Source of the DNA: Burkholderia mayonis
GTDB taxonomy: Bacteria; Pseudomonadota; Gammaproteobacteria; Burkholderiales; Burkholderiaceae
DNA: 64,000 nucleotides
NCBI RefSeq assembly: GCF_001523745.2
Contig: NZ_CP013387.1
Span: 2,356,001-2,420,000, forward strand
Direction: 5' to 3'
Shown: positions 47,898 to 57,290 of the stretch, one piece after another
Position numbering within the stretch: position 1 is the stretch's first letter
How the letters are laid out: each line of letters begins with the position of its first letter
Translations under genes and position numbers: made by a program
The notes under the pieces: generated by a model
Database searches by the model: none
What the model was told of the DNA's origin: nothing
The model's input: only the letters and a program-made list of their open reading frames with translations

Positions 47898-49661
47898 ATG
47901 CAAAAACTGTTCAATAAATCGGCCATCGCAATCGGCGTTTCCGCGTTGCTCACCCTTTCCGGCTGTGGATCGGTCGACGGTCCGTCCTTGCCTTCCGGCG
48001 GCGTGAAACCGACCACCATCGGCAATACCGGAACGTCGGGTACATCAGGGTCGTCGGGCACGTCCGGCACCTCGGGTTCGGGCGGGTCCGGTGCGTCGGG
48101 TACTTCCGGCACGTCGGGTACTTCCGGTACCTCGGGTACTTCCGGCACGTCGGGTACTTCCGGCACGTCGGGTACTTCCGGCACGTCGGGTACTTCCGGC
48201 ACGTCGGGTACTTCCGGTACCTCGGGTACTTCCGGTACGTCGGGTACTTCCGGTACCTCGGGTACTTCCGGCACGTCGGGTACTTCCGGTACCTCGGGTA
48301 CTTCCGGCACGTCGGGTACTTCCGGTACCTCGGGTACTTCCGGCACGTCGGGTACGTCTGGTACGTCTGGTACGTCTGGTACGTCTGGTACGTCTGGTAC
48401 GTCTGGTACGTCGGGTACGTCGGGTACGTCGGGTACGTCGGGTACGTCGGGTACGTCGGGTACGTCGGGTACGTCGGGTACGTCGGGTACGTCGGGTACG
48501 TCGGGTACGTCGGGCACCGCCTCCTCCCCGCTTGGCAACATCCTCGCGCAAACCGGCAATCTGATCACCGCGACGGGGACGGTCGTCTCCGCCACCGGCA
48601 ACCAGATCTCCGGCACGTCGGTGCCTGGCGTCAACAGCGCGACGACCACGGATCTCGGCAACGCAGTCAGTTCGCTCGGCAACGGCGTCCAGACGCTCGG
48701 CAACGGCACCGCCGCCGGCCTCGGCACACTCGGCACGTCGCCAAACCCGCTCGGCCCGACGCTCACGTCGACGTCCGGCGTCGTCTCGAATGTCGGCAAC
48801 GCAGTTTCGTCGCTCGGCGGCGTCGTGACGAGCATCGGCACCGGCCCCCTCGCGCCGCTCGCGCCCGTCACGTCGCCGCTCGGCGGCGCGGTCGGCACGC
48901 TCGGCAGCACCGTCACCCAAGTCGGCTCCGGCCTGAACAACGTGCTCACCAGCGCGCCCGTCCAGCAGCTCGAAACCGGCGTGAGTTCGATCATCAACCC
49001 GATCACGAACGCCGTCTCCGGCACGACGCAGACGGTCGGCGCAGTCACCGGTCTCGGCGCACCCGTCAACAATCTGCTGACCACCGTCGGCAGCGGTCTG
49101 AACGCGGCCGGCGCGAAGGTGTCGGGCTCGACCAACAACCAGGTGGTCCAGGCAGTCGGCGGCGTCGTCAGCCAGCTTGGCAACACGGTCACGAGCGTCG
49201 GCGGCCTGCTGACCGGCGGCACGACCAATCCGCTTGCACCGATCACCGGCGTCCTGTCCGGCGGCTCGTCCAATCCGCTCGCGCCGATCACGAGCATCGC
49301 GGGCTCGCTGACCGGCGCGGCAGGCGCGACACAGCCCGGCACGACGCCGAATCCGCTTGCGCCCGTCACCGGCCTGCTCGGCGGCCTGTCGGGCTCGACG
49401 GGCGGCAACGCGACGTCCGGCCTCAACCTCGTGCTGTCGCCCGTCACGAACCTCGTCGGCTCGCTCGCCATCAGCGCGAACGGCACCGTCGCGACGACGT
49501 CGCCCACGACGAGCACCGGTTCGACGACGACCTCGCCCGTCACGGGCGTCGTCGGTAGCCTGACCGGCAGCACGACCGCGAGCGGCTCGGCGACGACAAA
49601 CCTGCTCGCGCCCGTGACCAACCTGATCGGCGGACTGCTCGGCGGCGTCACCGGAAAGTAA
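47898..49661 (+). CDS. collagen-like (Gly-X-Y) surface lipoprotein
   Basis: A 587-residue lipoprotein. Lipobox LTLSGC puts the lipidated cysteine at residue 23. Residues about 45-205 are Gly-Thr-Ser triplets (some GSS, GSG, GAS), a Gly-X-Y repeat as in bacterial collagen-like proteins; one residue is missing near GSGGSGAS, breaking the phase. From about 210 to the end is a non-repetitive but Gly/Thr/Val-rich part with recurring [16 protein letters not shown] and NPLAPITG pieces, likely beta-structured and exposed. Burkholderia collagen-like proteins (Bucl) are known; which one this is cannot be told. AGCC-rich leader with GGGAGCC gives the ribosome site. Confidence 0.85.
   Translation: MQKLFNKSAIAIGVSALLTLSGCGSVDGPSLPSGGVKPTTIGNTGTSGTSGSSGTSGTSGSGGSGASGTSGTSGTSGTSGTSGTSGTSGTSGTSGTSGTSGTSGTSGTSGTSGTSGTSGTSGTSGTSGTSGTSGTSGTSGTSGTSGTSGTSGTSGTSGTSGTSGTSGTSGTSGTSGTSGTSGTSGTSGTSGTSGTSGTSGTSGTSGTASSPLGNILAQTGNLITATGTVVSATGNQISGTSVPGVNSATTTDLGNAVSSLGNGVQTLGNGTAAGLGTLGTSPNPLGPTLTSTSGVVSNVGNAVSSLGGVVTSIGTGPLAPLAPVTSPLGGAVGTLGSTVTQVGSGLNNVLTSAPVQQLETGVSSIINPITNAVSGTTQTVGAVTGLGAPVNNLLTTVGSGLNAAGAKVSGSTNNQVVQAVGGVVSQLGNTVTSVGGLLTGGTTNPLAPITGVLSGGSSNPLAPITSIAGSLTGAAGATQPGTTPNPLAPVTGLLGGLSGSTGGNATSGLNLVLSPVTNLVGSLAISANGTVATTSPTTSTGSTTTSPVTGVVGSLTGSTTASGSATTNLLAPVTNLIGGLLGGVTGK
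48030..48512. repeat. 9-bp repeat coding Gly-Thr-Ser, with block structure
   Basis: About 53 nine-base units. Early units alternate GGTACTTCC and GGCACGTCG or GGTACCTCG; a middle block uses GGTACGTCT; the last block of about thirteen uses GGTACGTCG only. Codons change in blocks while the protein stays Gly-Thr-Ser, showing expansion by copying under protein-level constraint. On the opposite strand it gives a long but spurious frame. Confidence 0.95.
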
Positions 49662-49685
49662 GCAGACAAGCAAGCTGAACGGCGC

Positions 49686-49722
49686 GGCGGCCGGGCCCAA
49701 CCACTCCAAACGCCCGGCCGCC
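49686..49722 (+). terminator. perfect 11-bp hairpin after the collagen-like gene
   Basis: GGCGGCCGGGC (49686) pairs with GCCCGGCCGCC (49712) around 15 bases. It starts 25 bp after the stop. Without a T-run it may stabilise the mRNA end or act with Rho. Confidence 0.55.
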
Positions 49723-49753
49723 CGCCGTCCATGTCATGACACGGGGGGATGAC

Positions 49754-51037
49754 ATGCAATCCACTCTCGACAGCGTCGCGAACGCCCAAGAACGGCCGCC
49801 GCATTCGGCAACGCCATTTTCGATCGGCCTCGCCGGCATCGCGGCGGGGCTCTTCACGTTGTGGGCGTCGCGCGGCTCAGCCGCACTGACCGGCACGGAG
49901 CGCAGCCTGCTCGCATGCGCCGCGATCATCGCGACGATCGGCGCGTATGAGCTGTTCGTCGCGCGCGTCCATTTGCGTCCGAGCGCCGGCCTCGCGAACC
50001 GCGCGCTGCGGCCGCTCAGCGTCGCGCGCGTGTCGCTGCGGCTCGCCGCGCTCGCGTCGGTCTATGCGGGCATCGCGCTCGTCTACTGGCTGCTGCCCGA
50101 ATACCACGGCGCGTTCTACCAGCCGTTCTGGTCGCTCGTCGGCACGCTCGCGCCGTACATCGCGCTCGCCGCGCCGATCTATTTCTGCTGGATGGACCGG
50201 CGCCAGCGCGATGTCGACGACGCGTATCTAGAATGGGGCCGCTGGCTGTTCCGCGGACAGCGCCCGGCCGATTGGCGGCCGATCCGCGAGATGCTCGCCG
50301 GCTGGGCCGTGAAGGCGTTCTTCCTGCCGCTGATGGTCGTCTATCTGTCGACCGATGCGAACCGCATCGGCGCGTCGTTCGCGAGCGCGGCGAGCGCGCC
50401 GTTCTCGCTCGCGACGTTCCGTTTCATGTACGACCTGTCGTACACGATGGACCTGATGTTCGGCGCAGTCGGCTATCTATGCACGTTTCGCCTTCTCGAC
50501 AGTCACGTGCGCAGCGTCGAGCCGACGACGCTCGGCTGGCTCGCCGCGCTGATCTGCTATCAGCCGTTCTGGTCGCTGATCGGAAACAACTACATCCGCT
50601 ACGAAGGATCGATGTTCTGGGACAACTGGCTGCTGTCCGTGCCCGTCGTCCGCTTCGTGTGGGGCGGCGTCATCGTCGCACTTCTGCTCTGCTATGCGCT
50701 GTCGACGATTTCGTTCGGACTGCGTTTCTCGAACCTGACGAATCGCGGCATCATCACGTCGGGCCCGTACCGGTTCACGAAACATCCGGCCTATCTCGCC
50801 AAGAACCTATCGTACTGGATGATCTCGGTGCCGTTCGTCGAGCCGCTCGGCTGGCGCCTCGCGATCATGCATTCGACGGCGCTCGTCGCGGTGAATCTGC
50901 TGTACTGGCTGCGCGCGAAGACCGAGGAGCGGCATCTGATGCGCGATCCCGAATATCGTGCGTATGCCGAGTGGATCGATCGGCACGGGTTGTTCGCGAA
51001 GCTCGCGAGGTTGGTCGGGCAGGAGCGGCGTGCGTGA
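49754..51037 (+). CDS. multi-pass membrane protein with ICMT/PEMT-like methyltransferase end
   Basis: A 427-residue protein with about nine or ten membrane segments. The C-terminal part has [19 protein letters not shown] and [16 protein letters not shown], the isoprenylcysteine/phospholipid methyltransferase signature (RxxxHPxY and a late E-H pattern), so it probably methylates a lipid-linked or small hydrophobic substrate in the membrane. The N-terminal half is unlike other family members I know. The ATG at 49754 is preferred to that at 49736 since GGGGGGATG lies just before it. Neighbours suggest a role in surface polysaccharide or lipid chemistry. Confidence 0.72.
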   Translation: MQSTLDSVANAQERPPHSATPFSIGLAGIAAGLFTLWASRGSAALTGTERSLLACAAIIATIGAYELFVARVHLRPSAGLANRALRPLSVARVSLRLAALASVYAGIALVYWLLPEYHGAFYQPFWSLVGTLAPYIALAAPIYFCWMDRRQRDVDDAYLEWGRWLFRGQRPADWRPIREMLAGWAVKAFFLPLMVVYLSTDANRIGASFASAASAPFSLATFRFMYDLSYTMDLMFGAVGYLCTFRLLDSHVRSVEPTTLGWLAALICYQPFWSLIGNNYIRYEGSMFWDNWLLSVPVVRFVWGGVIVALLLCYALSTISFGLRFSNLTNRGIITSGPYRFTKHPAYLAKNLSYWMISVPFVEPLGWRLAIMHSTALVAVNLLYWLRAKTEERHLMRDPEYRAYAEWIDRHGLFAKLARLVGQERRA

Positions 51038-51640
51038 TGGAAATGCTCGATGACTTCCAGCAACCGCATTGCTGATTTGGCGTCCGAAATACGGGCATTT
51101 CGAGATTACTTATCCAAATAAGAACAGACGCACCAGCGGTTCCCTACATTCACGCATCGTCCGGGCCCAAAATCGGGCCCCCCGCGCATGATCGCGCCGG
51201 CGCATCCCCGGCATCGTTCGCGTGCCTCCCCGCCCGCGAACGCCCCCCCCGGCCGCGGTCCGCACCGCCAGCATCGTCGCGCGCGGCCTTCCGCCAAGCG
51301 CGCGCCGCCGCCCACCGTCTTCCCCTATTTTTACCGGGGTCAACGCCGTTTCCCCGCCTTCCGCCCCATCTGCGTAGTGTGGGCTGTCGTACTTTCCCCG
51401 CCGGACGGCGACGCTATCCTTCGACGCAGATGCATGGTTCGCGCGCCGATCCCTGTCCGACGCCGCCGCCCACGGGCGGCGGCTCCTCCCGCCAACCCAG
51501 CCGTCGGAGCGACGGCCGGCCGCGCGAACGCGTCCACGGGCGTGCGGCCCGAGTGAGTCAGACGACTTGAGCCGAGACCGCGGTTTTGCGGCATCGCTCG
51601 CTGATTGAAGACGGCACGCGCAACCGTTCGAAACCCGACG
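51038..51640. other. gene-free stretch before the polysaccharide genes
   Basis: About 600 bp with no gene I can support. Frames are short and proline/arginine-rich shadows. It probably holds the promoter for the four-gene run from 51641 to 56817. No repeat or dyad stood out. Confidence 0.5.
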
Positions 51641-52972
51641 ATGCCGGCCCGAAAGATCCAGCCGTTCGACTCGCCATTCGACTATTACGCACCGATGCAA
51701 GGTATCTCGAAGATACACAGACTCTGGGCGGCAACGTTCGTCATCGCAGTTGCGAACGACGTGTTGTCCGGCGCGATCCGCTACTACACGTCGCTCGCGG
51801 GCGTCGCGGCGCTCGGCTACCTGCCGAAGGCGCTGATGGTCGCGTGCCTCGGGCTCGCGATCGTCCAGCGGCCGAAAGCGAGCCACGTGCTCATCGCCGC
51901 GTACCTCGCCGCACAGACATGCGTGTCGCTCGCGAACGGTGTCGGCCTGAGCGCGGTCGGCTTCTGGATCTGGACGATCGCACCGATGCTGTTCGCAATC
52001 GTCATACCGCAGCAGGCACTCGAAGAACTCGAATCGCGCCGGATGCTCGGCGCGTTCGTCGCGCTCGCGCTGCTGTGCATCGGCGGCGTGCTGCTCAATT
52101 ATTTCATCAAGCTGCCGTGGGTCGGCGGCAGCGTCGACATCGGCGGCGTCAGCGTGCAGCTCGCGAAATCGTCGTACGTCGGCACCTCGTCGCGACTGCC
52201 CGGCTTCGGTCGCAGCAGCGCAACGACCGGGCTGATGATCGGACTGCTGACGACCTGGATCTTTCCGCGCGTGCGCTCGCGGCTCGCGCTCGCCGCACTG
52301 CTGGCGTTGGCGGCGGCCGGCATCTGGGCGACGACGAACAAGACGACGCTCGTCGCGCTCGCGTTCGTCGTCGCGTTGCATTTCATGCTGCGCACGCACT
52401 CGTTGCGAACGGTGTGCATCTGGGCGACCGTGCTCACGATCGCACTGCCGATCGCCGGCTGGGTTGTCACGCTCGCGAGCACGCAGGACGTCGGCAGCTC
52501 GGGCTCGCTGTCGTCGATGCAGGACCGTTTCATCAATACGTGGCCGCTGCTGATCGAAGGGCTGCTGCGCGAGCACCTGATCTGGTTCGGCATCGGGCCG
52601 GGCGGCTTCGGCTCGGCGGTCGGCTATTACACGGCCGACTTCGGCTTCAACGTCGGTTACGCGGACAACATGGCGCTCTACACGGTCGCGAACTTCGGCG
52701 TGATCGGCGCCGTGCTGATCGTCGCAGCTTTCGTGCGCTTCATCCTCACGCAGCCGGCATACGACCGGCCTGTCTGGCTGATGCTTTGCTTCCTGCTCGT
52801 GAGCGGCGTGACGACGGACATCTGCGAGACGATCGGCTGCCTGCTGTTCCTCGGCGTGACACTGCGCTCGATCAGTCTGCGTGCGCCGCAGCGTGCGCGC
52901 ATCGCGAGTGCGCGAATTGCATTCGACCGGCTGCGATACGGTGCCGGCGTGAGCGCGCCGATCGCGCGCTGA
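51641..52972 (+). CDS. O-antigen ligase/polymerase-like membrane protein
   Basis: A 443-residue protein with about eleven membrane helices. The large periplasmic loop region has SLSSMQDRFINTWPLLIEGL followed by FGIGPGGFGSAVGYY, the Wzy_C/O-antigen ligase signature (GxGxGxF type). It would join or polymerise polysaccharide repeat units at the outer face of the inner membrane. The ATG at 51641 is the first ATG; a TTG at 51605 would add 12 residues. Thirty-one bp before the glycoside hydrolase gene. Confidence 0.82.
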   Translation: MPARKIQPFDSPFDYYAPMQGISKIHRLWAATFVIAVANDVLSGAIRYYTSLAGVAALGYLPKALMVACLGLAIVQRPKASHVLIAAYLAAQTCVSLANGVGLSAVGFWIWTIAPMLFAIVIPQQALEELESRRMLGAFVALALLCIGGVLLNYFIKLPWVGGSVDIGGVSVQLAKSSYVGTSSRLPGFGRSSATTGLMIGLLTTWIFPRVRSRLALAALLALAAAGIWATTNKTTLVALAFVVALHFMLRTHSLRTVCIWATVLTIALPIAGWVVTLASTQDVGSSGSLSSMQDRFINTWPLLIEGLLREHLIWFGIGPGGFGSAVGYYTADFGFNVGYADNMALYTVANFGVIGAVLIVAAFVRFILTQPAYDRPVWLMLCFLLVSGVTTDICETIGCLLFLGVTLRSISLRAPQRARIASARIAFDRLRYGAGVSAPIAR

Positions 52973-53003
52973 AGCCGCGATGCGCCAAGAAGGAAACGAC
53001 GAT

Positions 53004-54332
53004 ATGACGAACCGCACGTCCAACCAGCGCCGCCGAATGCTTGCCGCGCTTGCGAGCGCGGTGCTCGCCGCACCGGGCTTCGCTGGAGCCTCGACTACCG
53101 TCGTACTCGGCACCCCAACCACGAACGTCATCGCAAAACGCGCATACGCCGATCTGCCGGGCTTCGCGGCGTCGCGCGACAACACCGGCATCGCCGTGCA
53201 CGACATCGGCGATACGAAGCTGCTCGATGCGGTGAAAGACGCCGGTTTCTCGTTCGTCCGCGCGGACCTGTTCTGGGAGGCAGTGGACACGCCGCACGGC
53301 TGGGATTTCTCGAAGTATGACGCGCTCGTCGCCAATCTGTCCGCACGCGGGCTCGGTGCGTTGTTCATTCTCGGCGGCATGCATCATCTGCACAGCCCGA
53401 ACCAGCCGCCGACGACACCCGCCCAGCTTGCCGCGTTCCGCCAGTATGTGTTCAAGGCGGCGCAGCGCTTCAAGGGCAAGCCGGTGCGCTTCGAAGTGTG
53501 GAACGAGCAGGACCACAAGACCTACTGGCTCGGCGAGCCGTCTCCCGCCGCTTACCGGAACGTACTAAAGCAGGCGGTGCAAGCGGTGAAGGCCGCGAAT
53601 CCCGACGCGATCGTCGCGACGGGCGGCGTGCAGCAAGTCAACCGCACGTTCATCCGCGCGGTCGGCGACATCGCCAGCCGCGCGCAGCCGGCGCCCGACG
53701 CGATCAGCGTGCACCCATACCGGCAAACCGAGCCGGAAACGGTGTTTGCCGACTATGCGGCGCTGCGGCGCGACCTATCGGCATATCGCACGCTGCCGCA
53801 GATCTGGGCGACCGAATGGGCGTATCCGAGCTACGGCTACAACTACGTCGCCGACATCGGAGACGGCCATTCGAGCGTCGCACGCGAGCGCCAGGCGAGA
53901 TACGCAGTACGGCTGCTGCTAGCGAACTGGATCTCGCAGATCGGGCTCACGTCGTACTACGACATTCGCGACGACGGCCGCGATCGCAAGAACATGGAGC
54001 ACAACTTTGGACTCCTCGACACCGACAACGGAAGGCTGCCGGCATACATTGCAGTTCGCCAGTTGTTCTCGTTCACCAGGAACGCCGAACGCGCCCGGTA
54101 TTTTCAGGATTCGGACGCGCGCTACGTGGTGCTGAGGCTGACCGCCGCACGCGCGACGAAATACGTGGTCTGGTGCTACGGCGACGGCAACGCGATCGGC
54201 GTCGACCTGTCGCGGCTGCCGACCGGCGCAGTCGTGACCGACATGTACGGCGCCGGGCTCGATGTCGGCAGCCGCAGACGACTCGACGTCTCGGAGGCAC
54301 GAGGGCCGATATTCATCACGATCGGAGCATGA
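53004..54332 (+). CDS. exported clan-A glycoside hydrolase (PslG/GH39-like)
   Basis: A 442-residue enzyme. The N-terminus NQRRRMLAALASAVLAAPGFAGA in parts has an arginine cluster and hydrophobic stretch, a signal peptide, perhaps Tat. A TIM barrel follows with acid/base E168 (WNEQDHK) and nucleophile E271 (WATEWAYPS), the spacing of GH-A retaining enzymes. Similar proteins (PslG) sit in exopolysaccharide loci and trim the polymer in the periplasm. The ATG at 53004 is preferred to that at 52980 since AAGAAGGAAA lies before it. The last ~80 residues form a small beta domain (DMYGAGLDVG). Confidence 0.85.
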   Translation: MTNRTSNQRRRMLAALASAVLAAPGFAGASTTVVLGTPTTNVIAKRAYADLPGFAASRDNTGIAVHDIGDTKLLDAVKDAGFSFVRADLFWEAVDTPHGWDFSKYDALVANLSARGLGALFILGGMHHLHSPNQPPTTPAQLAAFRQYVFKAAQRFKGKPVRFEVWNEQDHKTYWLGEPSPAAYRNVLKQAVQAVKAANPDAIVATGGVQQVNRTFIRAVGDIASRAQPAPDAISVHPYRQTEPETVFADYAALRRDLSAYRTLPQIWATEWAYPSYGYNYVADIGDGHSSVARERQARYAVRLLLANWISQIGLTSYYDIRDDGRDRKNMEHNFGLLDTDNGRLPAYIAVRQLFSFTRNAERARYFQDSDARYVVLRLTAARATKYVVWCYGDGNAIGVDLSRLPTGAVVTDMYGAGLDVGSRRRLDVSEARGPIFITIGA

Positions 54333-54453
54333 GCGTCGCGCCCGGCGCCCGCCCTCGCGCGGAACCGTGCTCGATCGCTCGATGAAGAGCACTGATTGAG
54401 AGGATTGCGGCGGCCGGCATCGCGGTCGTCGTCGCATATCACGGGAAACAACG

Positions 54454-56817
54454 ATGGATCTGAAAGCACAACCCATTTCGGCGGTACCGCACGCAAAGAG
54501 AAACGACGGGCTCGCGGGCCTGTGGTGGAGCGTCGTGCGGCACCGGCGGCTCTTTGCGACGATCGTCGTCGTGTTCTTCGCGCTCGGCGTCCTGTATGCG
54601 CTCGTCGCAACGCCGCAGTATCGCGCCGAAGCGCTATTGCGGATCCAGACGAAGCCCGGATCGTCGATCAGCGCGCTGTCGGACGTGTCCGGCACGATCT
54701 CAAACGGCCCGTCCGCGAACGACGAGAGCGAAGTGCTGACGTCGCGCGCGATCGTCGGCACTGCGATCGAACAGATCGGCGCGAACCTCGACATCCGCAC
54801 GCTCGACTATTTCCCGTTCGTCGGCCGCCTGTTCGCGTCAGGCCATGCGAACGACGACAAGCTCGCGTCGCCGTTCCTCGGCATGTCCGGCTTCGCGTGG
54901 GGCGGCGAAAAGCTGAAGCTCGGCGAATTCTCGTTGCCCGATGCCGCGCTCGGCGACAAGTTCCGACTCGTTGCGGGCGAAAACGGCCAATGGACGCTCT
55001 ATGACAAGAAAGACCGCCTGCTCGCGCGCGGCGCGGTCGGCCAGACCGTGCCGTTCAGCGTCGCCGTGGACGGCGAACAGGCGCAAGCAGGCCAGATCCG
55101 CGTCGACACGCTGCGCGCGCGTTCCGGCATTGCGTTCTCGATCGTCAAGGAGCCGACACAGCTCGTCTACGACGACGTGATGAAGAAGATGAAGACGGTC
55201 GTGGCGAATCGCGATTCGACGCTCGAAGAGCCGTCGATGATGAAGCTCGTCTACCAAGCCGACACGCCGCAGCGCGTACAGGAGATGGTCAACGCAATCG
55301 TGCGCGTCTACCTGCAGCGGGACATCGCATATCGCGCAGAGAAAGCGCAGCGCAATCTCGACTCGCTGCACGCGCGCCTGCCCGTTCTCAAGAAGGATCT
55401 CGAGAAAGCCGAAGATGCGCTCAACCGCTACCGCACGACGACGGGCACGATCGATGTCGACCAGCAAGGCATCGCGCTCATCAACCGGCTGAACTCGTTG
55501 TCCGAACATCAGACCGTGCTGCAGCTCGCGCTCGACAACGTGAAGGCGCGCTTCCTGCCGGGCAGCACGACCTATCAGACCGTGCAGACGCAGCTCGATC
55601 AAGTGAAGAAGGAGATTCAGCAGACGACGACGGCGGCCAACAAGCTGCCGACCGCTCAGCGCGAATTCGTCCGGCTGTCGCGGCAAGTGTCGGTCGCGAC
55701 GCAGCTCTATACGAGCGTGCTGACCAATGCCCAGCAGCTCGAGATCGCCGTCGCGAGCACGACGCCGGGCGTGAGTGTCGTCGATTGGGCGAACAAGCCG
55801 TACAAGAAGGCGTGGCCGCAACGCGGCATCGTGATTCTCGGCGCGCTGCTCGGCGGGCTGTTCGCGGGCCTCGCCGCCGCGTATCTGCTTGCGCGCTATC
55901 GCAACGAGCTGAGCGCTCCGCAATCGATCGCAGACGTGTCGGACATTCCCTGCGTCGCCGTCGTCGCCCCTTCGGCATCGGCGCTCGCGCTCGACGACGA
56001 CAGAACCGGCGCCGCGCGCGCGACGGTGAAACCGCTCGCCGCACGAAATCCAAACGATCCGGGCATTGAAGCGCTGCGTGCGCTGCGCACGAGCCTGCGC
56101 GCGGCGTTCTCGCACGACGGCCGCAGCGGCGGCAAGGTGCTGGTGTTCGCGGGCCCGACCGCAGGCGTCGGCAGCAGCTTCGTCGCGTCGAATCTCGCGT
56201 ATCTGTTCGCCGACGTGAACGCATCGGCGCTGTTCGTCGACGCGGACATGCGCGGCGGATCGCACAATCCGCTCAGCGTCGGCCGCAACGGCGGCGGCAT
56301 CGGTCTCGCGAACGTGCTCGAAGGCGGGCAATCGCTCGACAAGGCGATCATCAAGATCGGCAAGAGCAAGCTATCCGTGATGACGCCCGGCACGCTCACG
56401 GGATCGAATCCGGGCGAGCTGCTCGAACGCGCCGAATTCTCGCAGTTGCTCGCGACGCTGCGCACGCGCTATGACTACGTGATCGTCGACGCGCCGCCCG
56501 TGCTGCCGTACAGCGACACGCTGTCGATCGCTGCACAGGACTGCGATGCGGTGCTGCTCGTCTCGCGCGGCAGGACGACCCGCGCCGCGGAGCTCGAAAC
56601 GGCGCTGCAGCGCCTCGACAGCGTCGACGCGAAAGTCTCCGGCCACATCTTCAACGCATACGTTGCGCCGCCCGATCACCCGCGGACGTCGCAGCAAGCC
56701 TGGTGGCGCGATGTCGCCAAGCGTTGGGCGAAATCGCAGCGCACTGCCCGTCCGGCACGAGCAAAGCAGACGTTCCGGATGGCAAAGGGAACCGTCGCGA
56801 AAACCTCCCGAAACTGA
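54454..56817 (+). CDS. Wzc-like polysaccharide co-polymerase with degenerate kinase domain
   Basis: A 787-residue PCP-2 family protein. Wzz domain with two membrane helices (about 36-56 and 453-475) and a large periplasmic coiled coil (about 285-420). The cytoplasmic BY-kinase domain starts near 530. Its Walker A is GPTAGVGSSF, with S574 where Wzc has the essential lysine. Walker A' (FVDADMRGG, D596/D598) and Walker B (VIVDAPP, D679) remain. The C-terminal tail has no tyrosine cluster. It probably still sets polymer length and export but is not expected to phosphorylate normally. Follows the glycoside hydrolase by 121 bp; an intrinsic terminator follows. Confidence 0.92.
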   Translation: MDLKAQPISAVPHAKRNDGLAGLWWSVVRHRRLFATIVVVFFALGVLYALVATPQYRAEALLRIQTKPGSSISALSDVSGTISNGPSANDESEVLTSRAIVGTAIEQIGANLDIRTLDYFPFVGRLFASGHANDDKLASPFLGMSGFAWGGEKLKLGEFSLPDAALGDKFRLVAGENGQWTLYDKKDRLLARGAVGQTVPFSVAVDGEQAQAGQIRVDTLRARSGIAFSIVKEPTQLVYDDVMKKMKTVVANRDSTLEEPSMMKLVYQADTPQRVQEMVNAIVRVYLQRDIAYRAEKAQRNLDSLHARLPVLKKDLEKAEDALNRYRTTTGTIDVDQQGIALINRLNSLSEHQTVLQLALDNVKARFLPGSTTYQTVQTQLDQVKKEIQQTTTAANKLPTAQREFVRLSRQVSVATQLYTSVLTNAQQLEIAVASTTPGVSVVDWANKPYKKAWPQRGIVILGALLGGLFAGLAAAYLLARYRNELSAPQSIADVSDIPCVAVVAPSASALALDDDRTGAARATVKPLAARNPNDPGIEALRALRTSLRAAFSHDGRSGGKVLVFAGPTAGVGSSFVASNLAYLFADVNASALFVDADMRGGSHNPLSVGRNGGGIGLANVLEGGQSLDKAIIKIGKSKLSVMTPGTLTGSNPGELLERAEFSQLLATLRTRYDYVIVDAPPVLPYSDTLSIAAQDCDAVLLVSRGRTTRAAELETALQRLDSVDAKVSGHIFNAYVAPPDHPRTSQQAWWRDVAKRWAKSQRTARPARAKQTFRMAKGTVAKTSRN

Positions 56818-56882
56818 CGGCAGTGAGTCCGATCTCGTCGGATTCCGAATCAATGCGATATGAAGAAGCAATCGCAGAAAAA

Positions 56883-56911
56883 ACCGGGAGCTTCCATACT
56901 CCCGGTTTTTT
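56883..56911 (+). terminator. intrinsic terminator of the polysaccharide gene run
   Basis: ACCGGGAG (56883) pairs with CTCCCGGT (56899) around 8 bases and is followed by a run of T. It ends transcription after the Wzc-like gene, so the second hydrolase at 57291 has its own promoter. Confidence 0.9.
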
Positions 56912-57290
56912 ATTGGTTCGAGCGTTCGTATCTTTGCTACAACGACGAAGATCGTTTCGTGAATAGATCGCGAGTCGAATAAGAACCCCAATAGAAAAAA
57001 CGCGCGTCGCACGCGCTCTCCGGCACGTCCCCAACACGAACCGCGGTCACGCGCCACGGCGGCCAAAGCCCGTCGCATAAGGCTCTCATCGCTTGCGTGA
57101 GCAATGGCGTTCGCCATATCGATCCGCGTTTCGAACATACGCCGAACCCTCCGCCGAGTGGGGAAAAGCCGCCCCGAAGCCACTATTTATCTCTCAAACG
57201 CAAACATTCAGAACGATCGCGTCGGAATTTTGAGATAGCTTTATCTCAATTTAACCTAAAATAGAAGTTTCTCTATTCGGGGACCCCACC
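56912..57290. other. AT-rich leader of the second glycoside hydrolase
   Basis: About 380 bp without a gene. 57180-57290 is strongly AT-rich (TTTATCTCAATTTAACC and similar) and must hold the promoter of the lipoprotein hydrolase. No dyad of note. Confidence 0.5.

Noticed and set aside
47870..49804. Long minus-strand frame rich in Pro-Asp-Val/Pro-Glu-Val opposite the collagen-like gene
   Set aside because: The repeat is the complement of the Gly-Thr-Ser codons; it has no start context, and the plus-strand frame has a lipobox and a signal peptide.
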